Source of the DNA: Clostridium sp. C8-1-8
GTDB lineage: Bacteria > Bacillota > Clostridia > Clostridiales > Clostridiaceae
Reading direction: 5' to 3'
Assembly (NCBI RefSeq): GCF_009928445.1
Contig: NZ_JAABNO010000020.1
Coordinates: forward strand, 48,226-112,225
DNA length: 64,000 nucleotides
Made by a program: the position numbers and the translations under genes
The notes under the pieces: generated by a model
What the model was told of the DNA's origin: nothing
Seen by the model: only the letters and a program-made list of their open reading frames with translations
The model's database searches: none
Shown here: piece by piece, positions 36,862 to 45,011 of the stretch
Layout: every line of letters begins with the position of its first letter
Numbering within the stretch: the stretch's first letter is position 1

Positions 36862-37710
36862 TGAATCAAGATATGAAACTGCAGTAAGAGCAGCAATTTG
36901 ACCTTCACCAGCTGCCTTTATATATTGATAGGGTTTACCAACACAGTCTCCTGCAGCAAAACATCCTTCTATATTGGTCTTCATTAACCTGTCAACTGAT
37001 ATATGACCTTCTTTAACTTCTAATCCAGGTACTAGTTGAGACGGTGAAATACTATCCTTTAGAACAAAAACACCATCTGTACCCAATTCACAGTCTTCTA
37101 AGATAAGTTTCTCTACCTTATCTTCTCCAACTATCTCAATAGGCTTCTTATTTATTACTTCTATACCCTCTTGCAATTTATACTCACCTTTATACATAGG
37201 TATGTAGTATACTTTAGAAGCTAATTCATTAACATAGTTAGCTTCTTCTTCAGCATCCTTATTATATCCAATTATAGTTACAACTTTGTTTTTATAAAGA
37301 GGAGCATCACAAGTAGCGCAATATCCTACCCCTTTACCTAATAGCTTCTCTTCTCCAGCTAGTGGCTTTGTATATTCTACTCCAGTAGCAAGAATAAGAG
37401 CACTGGCTTCATACATCTTGTCATTTACCATTAGAGCGAAGTAATCACCCATCGCATATACGTTATTTACTTTCTCTTCTGTAATGGTTATATCCATTGC
37501 TTCTAAATGTTTCTTAAACTCACCTTTCAGTTCATTTCCTGTTAAATCGTGAAAGCCTAGATAATTATTTATTTTAGGCGCTTTTGCCAGCTTATAACTT
37601 AATTCCTTGGTTCCAAATAAGATTATATTCTTATTTCTAACCTTAGCATTTATTGCAGCAGAAAGGCCAGCAGCACCTGTACCTATAATTGCAACATCAT
37701 ATCTATCCAA
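36853..37710 (-). CDS. Flavin thioredoxin reductase lacking the NADPH motif (FFTR-like)
   Basis: 285 residues. FAD fold IIGTGAAGLSAA, redox pair Cys131/Cys134 in GYCATCDAP, C-terminal FAAGDCVGKPYQYIKAAGEG. The second nucleotide fold, normally GGGNSA plus HRRxxxR for NADPH, reads IIGYNKDAEEEANY and YIPMYKGEY, so NADPH binding is unlikely. This is the pattern of the clostridial ferredoxin-dependent flavin thioredoxin reductase. TTG start with AAGGAG 8 bases upstream. It lies 20 bases behind trxA, its evident substrate. Confidence 0.88.
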   Translation of the reverse strand: MDRYDVAIIGTGAAGLSAAINAKVRNKNIILFGTKELSYKLAKAPKINNYLGFHDLTGNELKGEFKKHLEAMDITITEEKVNNVYAMGDYFALMVNDKMYEASALILATGVEYTKPLAGEEKLLGKGVGYCATCDAPLYKNKVVTIIGYNKDAEEEANYVNELASKVYYIPMYKGEYKLQEGIEVINKKPIEIVGEDKVEKLILEDCELGTDGVFVLKDSISPSQLVPGLEVKEGHISVDRLMKTNIEGCFAAGDCVGKPYQYIKAAGEGQIAALTAVSYLDSKK

Positions 37711-37730
37711 TTTTATATCTCCTTTGATAT

Positions 37731-38051
37731 TTAGGCCTGTAATCCTCTATTTATTAAATCTACCAATTCACTCTTAGGTCTAAATCCAGTAACTTTATTA
37801 ACCATTTCTCCATTTTTAAACAGCATAATAGTCGGTATACTTGCTATTTCGTATTTGTCTGCTAAACCTGGGTTGTTATCTACATCCACCTTAGCAAATG
37901 TAACGTTGTTCATTTCCTCTGAAAGTTGCTCCAATATAGGTGCAACCATCTTACAAGGTCCACACCAAGTAGCCCAAAAATCTACTAATACTAATTGTTG
38001 ACTTTCTAACACAACTTCATTAAAATCCTTTTCTTCCACATGCTTAACCAT
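37731..38051 (-). CDS. trxA: Thioredoxin
   Basis: 106 residues with the canonical WCGPCK active site (Cys30/Cys33), cis-Pro in IASIPTIMLF. Reduces protein disulfides and serves MsrB and other reductases. GGAGGAAG precedes the ATG. First gene of the trxA-reductase pair. Confidence 0.97.
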   Translation of the reverse strand: MVKHVEEKDFNEVVLESQQLVLVDFWATWCGPCKMVAPILEQLSEEMNNVTFAKVDVDNNPGLADKYEIASIPTIMLFKNGEMVNKVTGFRPKSELVDLINRGLQA

Positions 38052-38135
38052 AAAAAGCTTCCTCCTAATTATACCCCTAATAGGTATTTATAACTATATT
38101 ATATATTCTAATTATAAAAAGTCAAACGTCCACTT

Positions 38136-39311
38136 TTATTTTTCAAAAGTACCCTTTACAAGTATATTTTTATCCTGCATTAGAACCTTACCCTTAGCTA
38201 TGACTGTATTTACTTCTAATCCCTCTTTATCTAATAAAACTAAATCTGCGTCTTTACCAGCTTCTACTCTCCCCTTATATGGAAGTTTCAATATATCTGC
38301 CACATTAGAAGTTATTACTTTTATAGCTCTTTCCATTGGTATCTTTTCATCTATTATTGCCTTTCTTACTTCATTGTAAAGAGAAGAAACTAAGCACATC
38401 CCAACTTCGGTAGTTCTTGTTTCATCATTGAATAATGGCAAGCTTCCATTACCATCAGAAGAAAAAGTTATATGGTCATCCGGAACACCTTGATCTAATG
38501 CTATCTTTAATCCTTTACTTGGACTAACTTCACCTGCAGCCATATTCTTGGGATCAAAGCTTGTTGTTAAGTCAATAAAGCCGCCTTTTTGTACATATCT
38601 TATACCATCTTTAAACAGTTCACCATTTCTATTCACATGAGTAGGAAGAAGTTGATGAGGATGTATCTCTGTTTGTTCTATAAGTTTAAAAAGATAATCT
38701 AACTTTCTTGTACCATCTCCTAAGTGGATGTTTACAACTCCAGCTTTTCCTGATAGCAATCCTCCAACTCTAGCTTCTGCAACCACATTGGCAAACTGGT
38801 CATAGGTAGGTTGAGAGCTTCTATGATCTGAAATCGCCACCTCTCCTACTCCTATTACCTTATCTAAAAGCATCAAGTCTCCCTTAATATTTTGGGTAAC
38901 GGTCTTTACAGGAATTTGATATGATCCAGTATAACAGTAAGTTGTTATGCCTTCTTCTTCTAGTGCATGGGCCTTAGCTAGTAGTGATACCATATTTCTG
39001 CATACATCATCTGTTCCCACACAACCAACTAAAGTAGTTATTCCTGCCTTAACAATTTCACTAAAGGGAAGTTCAGGCGTTCTAGTTTTAAATCCGCCTT
39101 CTCCGCCGCCTCCCATTATATGAACGTGACAATCCATAAATCCTGGTACCATAACCTTGCCATTACCATCTATTACTGCTATATTTACAAAATCTGTAGG
39201 GATAGTTATATTATCGTATACACCTTCTAACTTATCACCTACAATAACCACATCTTTAACACCTAAATGTTTAGGTGAATATACATCAACGTTCTTTATA
39301 ACAGTAATCAT
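38136..39311 (-). CDS. iadA: Isoaspartyl (beta-aspartyl) dipeptidase
   Basis: 391 residues, amidohydrolase with the metal-binding HVHIMGGGGEGG, the ligand stretch GVGEVAISDHRSSQPT and HVNRNGELF; FSSDGNGSLP carries the catalytic Asp. Cleaves isoaspartyl dipeptides from damaged proteins. AGGAGG before the ATG. It starts 15 bases behind the TPR protein gene, probably co-transcribed. Confidence 0.95.
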   Translation of the reverse strand: MITVIKNVDVYSPKHLGVKDVVIVGDKLEGVYDNITIPTDFVNIAVIDGNGKVMVPGFMDCHVHIMGGGGEGGFKTRTPELPFSEIVKAGITTLVGCVGTDDVCRNMVSLLAKAHALEEEGITTYCYTGSYQIPVKTVTQNIKGDLMLLDKVIGVGEVAISDHRSSQPTYDQFANVVAEARVGGLLSGKAGVVNIHLGDGTRKLDYLFKLIEQTEIHPHQLLPTHVNRNGELFKDGIRYVQKGGFIDLTTSFDPKNMAAGEVSPSKGLKIALDQGVPDDHITFSSDGNGSLPLFNDETRTTEVGMCLVSSLYNEVRKAIIDEKIPMERAIKVITSNVADILKLPYKGRVEAGKDADLVLLDKEGLEVNTVIAKGKVLMQDKNILVKGTFEK

Positions 39312-39326
39312 ATGTTTCCTCCTATT

Positions 39327-40658
39327 CTACTGCGAATTTAATATAGACTTTATGGTTGTGTTATAATAAATAGATTTACTATAATCCTTTTGTATCTTTT
39401 GAGCATATTGCTTTGCTTTAGCCTTGTCAGTATTAGAATTTATTGTGGCAAGTTTATATAAAACTTGATCAGTATAGTTTTCTCCATAGTAATTATTGAT
39501 ATACTGATCATAGTACCCTAGAGCTTTTTCATAATCTCCTAGATTTTCAGTAGTTGTAGCCAATCTATAAATAATATGCTGATCCAAATAATTACCCTTT
39601 GAGAAGGCAATAGCTTTTTCAAATTCTACTTTAGCTTTTGCAAAGTCCTTAGCGTTAAAATACTTACTTCCTGTATCATAAAAGCTTTGAACTCCATTAT
39701 TTTTCAGTAAATCCTCTCCACTATTGTAAGTTACTACATCGTTAACTCCAAGCTTTGCTTTATCAAAAGAAGTTATTATAGTATATAGTTTATTAAAATC
39801 TTTAGCATCTACAGCAGCCTTGACTTCATCTACTGGGAACTTTTTTTCCTCTACTTTAGTATTATTCTTTTGTTCAGCAGTATTATTTTGTTTTGATGCA
39901 TTTTGATTCTTATTAGTATCAGTAGCATTTTGATTTTTACTTGTATCTGTAGTATTTTTATTTGTACTTAAATTATTCTTATCATTAATAGGAATACTGT
40001 TTTTACTCTTCTCCTGCTTTGATGCCAAATAATTTGTTGTCACCTTTGATACATATCTCTTAACAGGCTTATAGGATACATATGATACAACACTTACAAC
40101 GCATATGGCTACTATTCCTATAACTAATTTATAATTTATTTTTGGTTTATGTTCTTCAGAAAACTCTTTTATGACCTTAAGATTATCTAAAGCTACTTTA
40201 TTATCTTTATCTATTCCTCTAACTATATCTACACAAGACTTAGCATTTTCATATTGCCCTCTTTTTATAAAACAAAAAGCTATAGCATTATTTACATTAA
40301 GTTTATTAAAGTCACTTTCGCTACAGATCTTTAATTTTTTTTCAGCTTCATTTATATACATACCTTTTATGTCCTTCAAGGCATCTTCATATAATATAGC
40401 TCTACTCCAGTCTTTTTCAATATCTTTTAGATAGCTCTTAGATATACTATCATTATTAAAATCTTTATTTATCTTCCAGGTAGACTCCGCAGCCTTTAAA
40501 TCACCTTTAATATATAGAAGAAGCCCTTTTAGATTTAGCGCAGAGGTATTTTTAAGGTTCTCAGAAATAAGAACCTCACATATAGCAAGTGCCTTATCGA
40601 TATCTCCATTTTGAAATAAATGTATAGCTTTATCGTATCGTTTTTTCCAATCCTTCAT
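39327..40658 (-). CDS. TPR protein with central membrane helix
   Basis: 443 residues. The N-terminal part (1-165) has TPR units (AIHLFQNGDIDKALAICEVL, ALNLKGLLLYIKGDLKAAES), then a membrane helix (about 177-195), a low-complexity linker with an imperfect repeat (TDTSKNQNA, TDTNKNQNA), and C-terminal TPRs on the other side (TGSKYFNAKDFAKAKVEFEK, YEKALGYYDQYINNYY). It may bridge cytoplasm and outside as a scaffold. Partners unknown. Confidence 0.75.
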   Translation of the reverse strand: MKDWKKRYDKAIHLFQNGDIDKALAICEVLISENLKNTSALNLKGLLLYIKGDLKAAESTWKINKDFNNDSISKSYLKDIEKDWSRAILYEDALKDIKGMYINEAEKKLKICSESDFNKLNVNNAIAFCFIKRGQYENAKSCVDIVRGIDKDNKVALDNLKVIKEFSEEHKPKINYKLVIGIVAICVVSVVSYVSYKPVKRYVSKVTTNYLASKQEKSKNSIPINDKNNLSTNKNTTDTSKNQNATDTNKNQNASKQNNTAEQKNNTKVEEKKFPVDEVKAAVDAKDFNKLYTIITSFDKAKLGVNDVVTYNSGEDLLKNNGVQSFYDTGSKYFNAKDFAKAKVEFEKAIAFSKGNYLDQHIIYRLATTTENLGDYEKALGYYDQYINNYYGENYTDQVLYKLATINSNTDKAKAKQYAQKIQKDYSKSIYYNTTIKSILNSQ

Positions 40659-40868
40659 AGATTTCCTTCCCTATGCATATAATGAATTCTTATATACTAT
40701 ATTCATCTAATATTTGTAGTTTTATATCTTTATATTTTAATTTTATATGTTTACTATAAACTTAATTATATCATCAAAGATTTAAGTAATGAAATATATT
40801 CCATTACTCACACTAATAGTTGTTTCGAATTAATTTACTTTATCTTTAGTTATTTTGTGTATATTGCT

Positions 40869-40912
40869 AAAAAAAATCACTAATGATGATTTTTTCATTA
40901 GTGATTTTTTTT
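40869..40912. terminator. Strong terminator downstream of element R2
   Basis: An 18-bp A/T-flanked stem around ATCACTAATGA with T8 on both strands. Nearly the same hairpin recurs at 41052-41088. Confidence 0.82.
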
Positions 40913-40913
40913 G

Positions 40914-41050
40914 CGCATCTGCCTTTTCCGAACGCAGGTGAGGAAATTCTGGCAGGCGACATATTCTCTATTTACTCTTTCTTTAAAGTATATCTTTATT
41001 ACAATATTATATTCACCTTAAATCTCATTTTATTTCTATTTAATAAAGAG
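40914..41050 (-). repeat. Candidate structured RNA element, copy R2
   Basis: On the minus strand CTGCC-AGAA-TTTCC...GGAAA-A-GGCAG is a perfect two-tier hairpin (40920-40955). TTTACTCTTT (40971-40980) can pair with AAAGAGTAAA (41045-41054). The element sits between two nearly identical terminators, so it could be a stand-alone transcript of about 150 bases. Confidence 0.55.
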
Positions 41051-41051
41051 T

Positions 41052-41088
41052 AAATCACTAATGATGTTTTTTTCATTAGTGATTTTTT
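41052..41088. terminator. Terminator-like hairpin behind the anti-sigma gene
   Basis: AAATCACTAATGA (41052-41064) with TCATTAGTGATTT (41073-41085); near copy of the hairpin at 40869. The T-run is better on the plus strand. Confidence 0.65.
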
Positions 41089-41097
41089 CAATTTACT

Positions 41098-42552
41098 CTA
41101 ATTTTTTATATCAGCATAACCTTGAGGTATTGTATACACATGATATATCTTCCAATTGCTTTGCTTTTTTTCTTTCCCTAAAATAATCATTTGATAAATA
41201 TAAGAATTGTTTTTATCATCTTTCAACTCTACTACATATACCTTAAAATCTGATAAACCAAACTTTTCTATAAACTTATTGTATTCATAAGAATTTATGC
41301 TCAAAACTCTATTTATATTAGCTTTTAATAATAATCCAAAATTATTGGCATCATTTTTTATATAGTCTAGTTTAACTCCACCAGACAGTATATTGCTTTC
41401 CTTTATTGACGTATCTCCATTAAACAACTTATTGTATTCCTCTAACAAAAACATCTCATCATGCTTTTGTTTTGAATCTAGCAATGTATTCTTATCCTCA
41501 ATGCTATAATTTATGGTCTTGTTAGTGGTATCATAAGAAGTCATATTATTGTCCTTATATTTTATTATTGACAAGTTTAAACTACCTTTGTTATTACTTA
41601 AAGATACTACTTGCTCTAAAGGAACTTGAGCTCCATATACTAATACAGTGTTATTGGATTTCATGTTAAGTAAATAAACACTGCCTCCCTTAGTTACTTT
41701 TCCATAGGCCATTCCTACAATAACTAAAAGATTATCATCATCATACCACTCCACATATAGAGGAGAAACTGTTCCCAGATCTTCTCCAACTTCATAGTAT
41801 TTTAGCTTACCTGATGAAGTATCTCTTATTGCTAAAGCTCCTGCTCCTTCTTTATCAACATTCTCACCTTTACCTATAATATATGCTTGGTATTTATTGC
41901 TAGGTGATGCCTTAGCTTTTGATTGGCCTTTCAGCAGCATTTCCTTTTGTTTATCTTCACTTAATTTATAGAAATCTACTGGATGATATTTTCTACTAAT
42001 ATCAGACAGAACATCATCCATTTTATCAATGGTCATAGTAGCTACATCTGATTTTTTCACCGTATCCTGATAACTATTGCTTGCTTCACCTGTACCTGAA
42101 ATCTTATTGCTGGTATTATTGTTATTTTCAGTGGTTAGAGTCTTGCTTTTGTCTTTATCAGCAGAGACTGACTTAGCAATTTGATTTTCAGATCTTAATC
42201 CTGCTATATAATTTTTCATAAAGGGTATCATTATAAGAATTAATAGAAAGGATGCCGCCATTACATACATCTTTTTATTCTTTATAAAATGAAATTTCAC
42301 GTTACTTTTATAACCCTTTTTATATTTATCTTTATCTATAGAGCTAATAATCTCGTTTCTTGAGCTTTTAAAATCTATTTTTTCAAAACTTAATGCTTTA
42401 AATAATAACTCTTCTATTTCTTTTTCTTCTTCATATATTTTTCTACACTGTTCACACTGACTTATATGTTTATCCATAGAAGCTTTTATGTCCTTTTGAA
42501 GTTCTCCTTCCAAATATAAGTCTAACTTTTTCTTGAAACTATAACAATTCAT
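41098..42552 (-). CDS. Zinc-finger (ZAS) anti-sigma factor with large outer domain
   Basis: 484 residues. The N-terminal zf-HC2/ZAS motif CEQC with preceding His (DKHISQCEQCRK, about residues 31-42) binds ECF sigma factors; a membrane helix follows (about 92-112), then an external region of about 370 residues with the GKENVD/VEWYDDDNLLV beta-propeller-like part. The ATG at 42552 follows GGGAGG and lies inside the end of the sigma gene (14-base overlap), giving translational coupling. Expected to hold the cognate sigma factor at the membrane until its outer domain is signalled. Confidence 0.87.
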   Translation of the reverse strand: MNCYSFKKKLDLYLEGELQKDIKASMDKHISQCEQCRKIYEEEKEIEELLFKALSFEKIDFKSSRNEIISSIDKDKYKKGYKSNVKFHFIKNKKMYVMAASFLLILIMIPFMKNYIAGLRSENQIAKSVSADKDKSKTLTTENNNNTSNKISGTGEASNSYQDTVKKSDVATMTIDKMDDVLSDISRKYHPVDFYKLSEDKQKEMLLKGQSKAKASPSNKYQAYIIGKGENVDKEGAGALAIRDTSSGKLKYYEVGEDLGTVSPLYVEWYDDDNLLVIVGMAYGKVTKGGSVYLLNMKSNNTVLVYGAQVPLEQVVSLSNNKGSLNLSIIKYKDNNMTSYDTTNKTINYSIEDKNTLLDSKQKHDEMFLLEEYNKLFNGDTSIKESNILSGGVKLDYIKNDANNFGLLLKANINRVLSINSYEYNKFIEKFGLSDFKVYVVELKDDKNNSYIYQMIILGKEKKQSNWKIYHVYTIPQGYADIKN

Positions 42553-43114
42553 TAGAGATACCTCCCTGCTCAAAGGTTTTACAATAGTTTATAGACTTCT
42601 TAAACTTTTCCCTAAGCCTATAATATTTTCTCTTAACGGTTGATTCGCTAATTGATAAAATCTGTGAAATATCAAAAAATGTTCTTTCTCCACTATACCT
42701 TAGCAATATAATTTGGCGATCCAATTCCTCTAAGGATTCTATAAAGGTTTGCACTTCCTTTTTCAAGTCACTATATTCAAGCTGTTCTTCTGGTGAAGCT
42801 TCGCCTGAACTTAAATTGTTAGCTTCTTCTATATTAGCTTCATATACTCTTTTATATTTTCTTATAAAATCAATAGCCTTGTTCTTACTTATTTGAAGCA
42901 GCCAATTAGAAAATTTATATCTTTTATCATATAAATAAAGTTTATTGTAGGCAGTTATAAAGGTTTCCTGTGCTATATCCTCTGATGCCTCTTTATCTTT
43001 GGTTATAGAATATACAAACCTTAGTACTATTAGCTCATATTTGTTAACTAAAGTATTAAAGCTATCTATATTTCCTCTAAGTACATTAGTAACTAGCTCT
43101 ATGTCCTCATTCAA
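42539..43114 (-). CDS. ECF sigma factor (second)
   Basis: 191 residues from a TTG start at 43114 that has GGGGTGAG at correct spacing; the longer ATG frame to 43183 has none. Sigma2: LVNKYELIVLRFVYSITKD, DIAQETFITAY; sigma4: RTFFDISQILSISESTVKRK. Coupled to its ZAS anti-sigma factor. The regulon is unknown. Confidence 0.92.
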   Translation of the reverse strand: MNEDIELVTNVLRGNIDSFNTLVNKYELIVLRFVYSITKDKEASEDIAQETFITAYNKLYLYDKRYKFSNWLLQISKNKAIDFIRKYKRVYEANIEEANNLSSGEASPEEQLEYSDLKKEVQTFIESLEELDRQIILLRYSGERTFFDISQILSISESTVKRKYYRLREKFKKSINYCKTFEQGGISNELL

Positions 43115-43234
43115 AATACTCACCCCAGTTAAAGTAATTATAATATTAGATAAAAAGTAATGATACTTATATAAGCAATGCATTTCAACCTATATACGTA
43201 TACTATAGTAATTTAGTTCACTGTAAAGAATAAA

Positions 43235-43270
43235 AAAAAGCACACTGAACCTTCTTCAGTGTGCTTTTTT
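43235..43270. terminator. Strong terminator behind element R3
   Basis: AAAAAGCACACTGAA (43235-43249) with TTCAGTGTGCTTTTT (43255-43269); T8 on the minus strand. Confidence 0.85.
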
Positions 43271-43271
43271 A

Positions 43272-43385
43272 CGTATCTGCCTTTCCCAATATCTATGCAG
43301 AAGTTCTGGCAGTGGAATAATATTTATTTTTAATGTTCACCATAGCTGCTATAAGTCCTTGATATTGCTAGGCTTAGCCAACAAA
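43272..43385 (-). repeat. Candidate structured RNA element, copy R3
   Basis: On the minus strand the core CTAAGCCTAGCAATATCAAG, then, 60 bases on, CTGCC-AGAA...GGGAAA-GGCAG and a strong terminator. The core matches R4 and R5 in CCTASYAATAYCAANGG. Confidence 0.55.
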
Positions 43386-43450
43386 AAAACTTATACTGGA
43401 CTTAATAGCAAAAAAGTTTAATTTCAAACCATACTGTCTAAAACATATTT

Positions 43451-44611
43451 CTAAGCAGTATATCTATGTTTAACTTTTTCATCTTTATCATATAACTTTG
43501 CGTAAACCAGTATAAATATCAAAACTACAATTGAAGCTACTGCTGCACTAAATGGTATTACCTTAAGTGTAAACTTATTTATAAGCATTCCAGCAATGAT
43601 AGAAAACCCTCCACCTAGTACAGAGCTAACAGCTCCTATTACACTATAGGCTGTATTCTGTTGCTCTAAAGGAACTGCTTCACTAGTCATATACTTACTT
43701 ACAATTTCAAAAATAGCATATGTTATTACCTGTGTAAAAGATAATAAAAGTAGATGAACATAAGAGGTTGCAAAATACATGAATATAAACCTTATAGTAT
43801 AAGCTGTCATAGCAAATATAAGAAGAGAACTTTTCCTCCTATTTCTCATAAGCTTTTGAGCTCCGAAGTACACTGGTGCCTCCACAAGTGCAGCTATAAA
43901 GGCTGATATACCTACATGGGCAGTGGTTCCACCTAAGTCTAGCATTAAAAGAGAACTAAAAGAAATTATATTCATTACTAAAGCGTAAACCGAGGAAATT
44001 ATCATTATCAATATAAACTCTTTATTCTTTAGAAGTATGAAAGGACTTACCTTATTACTACTTCTTGCTATCTTTATATCATTTATGCTTCTAGTCCTTA
44101 TAAGGGTAATCAACATGAAAAATGCATAAAAAAAGAACATGTTATTAAGCCCTATAACTTCAAATATTTTTCCTGCTATCAAAGATGTAAAAGCAAATCC
44201 TAAAGCAGCAAAAGCTCTTATTCCTCCGAACTGTCTTCTTGTTTCCTCAGAACTATTAATAGCCCAAGTTGTCATAAGCATAACAACTGGTGCCTGTATA
44301 AAAGCTAGAATTGCTATAGCTATAATCAACAGATTTCCGCCTAAGTAACTTACAACCATAGATATCACTAACAGTATAACAAGCATAGGAATCATAAACT
44401 TCTTTATAGTTCCTTTTAAATCGCAAAGATATCCTAATATAAGTTGTCCACCCGTTCCGGCTATGATATTAATCGCATTAACTACTCCTACCTGCACATT
44501 GTCTAGCCCCTTGGATTTCAAGTATACTAATATAAATAAGTTATATATGCAGCTCCAAATGTTTATCCAAACTTGAACTTCTTTAAACTTCACAACCTCA
44601 CTTCTTGCCAT
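43451..44611 (-). CDS. MFS transporter (MFS_1-like)
   Basis: 386 residues, about twelve membrane helices. Start at the ATG 44611 after GGGGAGG; the longer TTG frame runs through the site. Features: GYLCDLKGTIKKFMIP loop after helix 2, RRQFGGIRAFAALGFA, and helix-rich halves of equal size, as in the LacY/nucleoside-symporter-like MFS_1 group. Monocistronic; substrate unknown. Confidence 0.85.
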   Translation of the reverse strand: MARSEVVKFKEVQVWINIWSCIYNLFILVYLKSKGLDNVQVGVVNAINIIAGTGGQLILGYLCDLKGTIKKFMIPMLVILLVISMVVSYLGGNLLIIAIAILAFIQAPVVMLMTTWAINSSEETRRQFGGIRAFAALGFAFTSLIAGKIFEVIGLNNMFFFYAFFMLITLIRTRSINDIKIARSSNKVSPFILLKNKEFILIMIISSVYALVMNIISFSSLLMLDLGGTTAHVGISAFIAALVEAPVYFGAQKLMRNRRKSSLLIFAMTAYTIRFIFMYFATSYVHLLLLSFTQVITYAIFEIVSKYMTSEAVPLEQQNTAYSVIGAVSSVLGGGFSIIAGMLINKFTLKVIPFSAAVASIVVLIFILVYAKLYDKDEKVKHRYTA

Positions 44612-44812
44612 TGCACCACATCCTCCCCTCAATGTTTAATACTCTTCTATAACTAACTATTGTCCGTACAAATCTCTTACTATACTACTATCCTACTATA
44701 CAAATGTAAATAAATTTTCATTGAAAGAAAATATTTCAGAGAAGTATCAAGTTTGCGTCCTTACAATTTATTAGATATACTAAATTTTATTACAGTAAAT
44801 TACAACAGTAAA

Positions 44813-44849
44813 AAAATAAAGCTTCTGCACTAAGCAAAAGCTTTATTTT
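44813..44849 (-). terminator. ptsI terminator
   Basis: AAAATAAAGCTT (44813-44824) with AAGCTTTATTTT (44838-44849). A second hairpin GATAATAGC/GCTATTATC (44942-44969) lies nearer the ptsI stop. The gap 44612-45011 has no gene. Confidence 0.78.
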
Positions 44850-45011
44850 CAGTATTTGTATTTAGGGATAAGAGTTATTTTCTATAAAACTCATCAAACT
44901 TAATTTTCACATCCCTTTTATAGGGTTTAAAAAGGATACTAGATAATAGCCTTAGGGTTAGCTATTATCATAAGCTTGATTTATATTTGAATTAACATTT
45001 AGGGATGTTAA

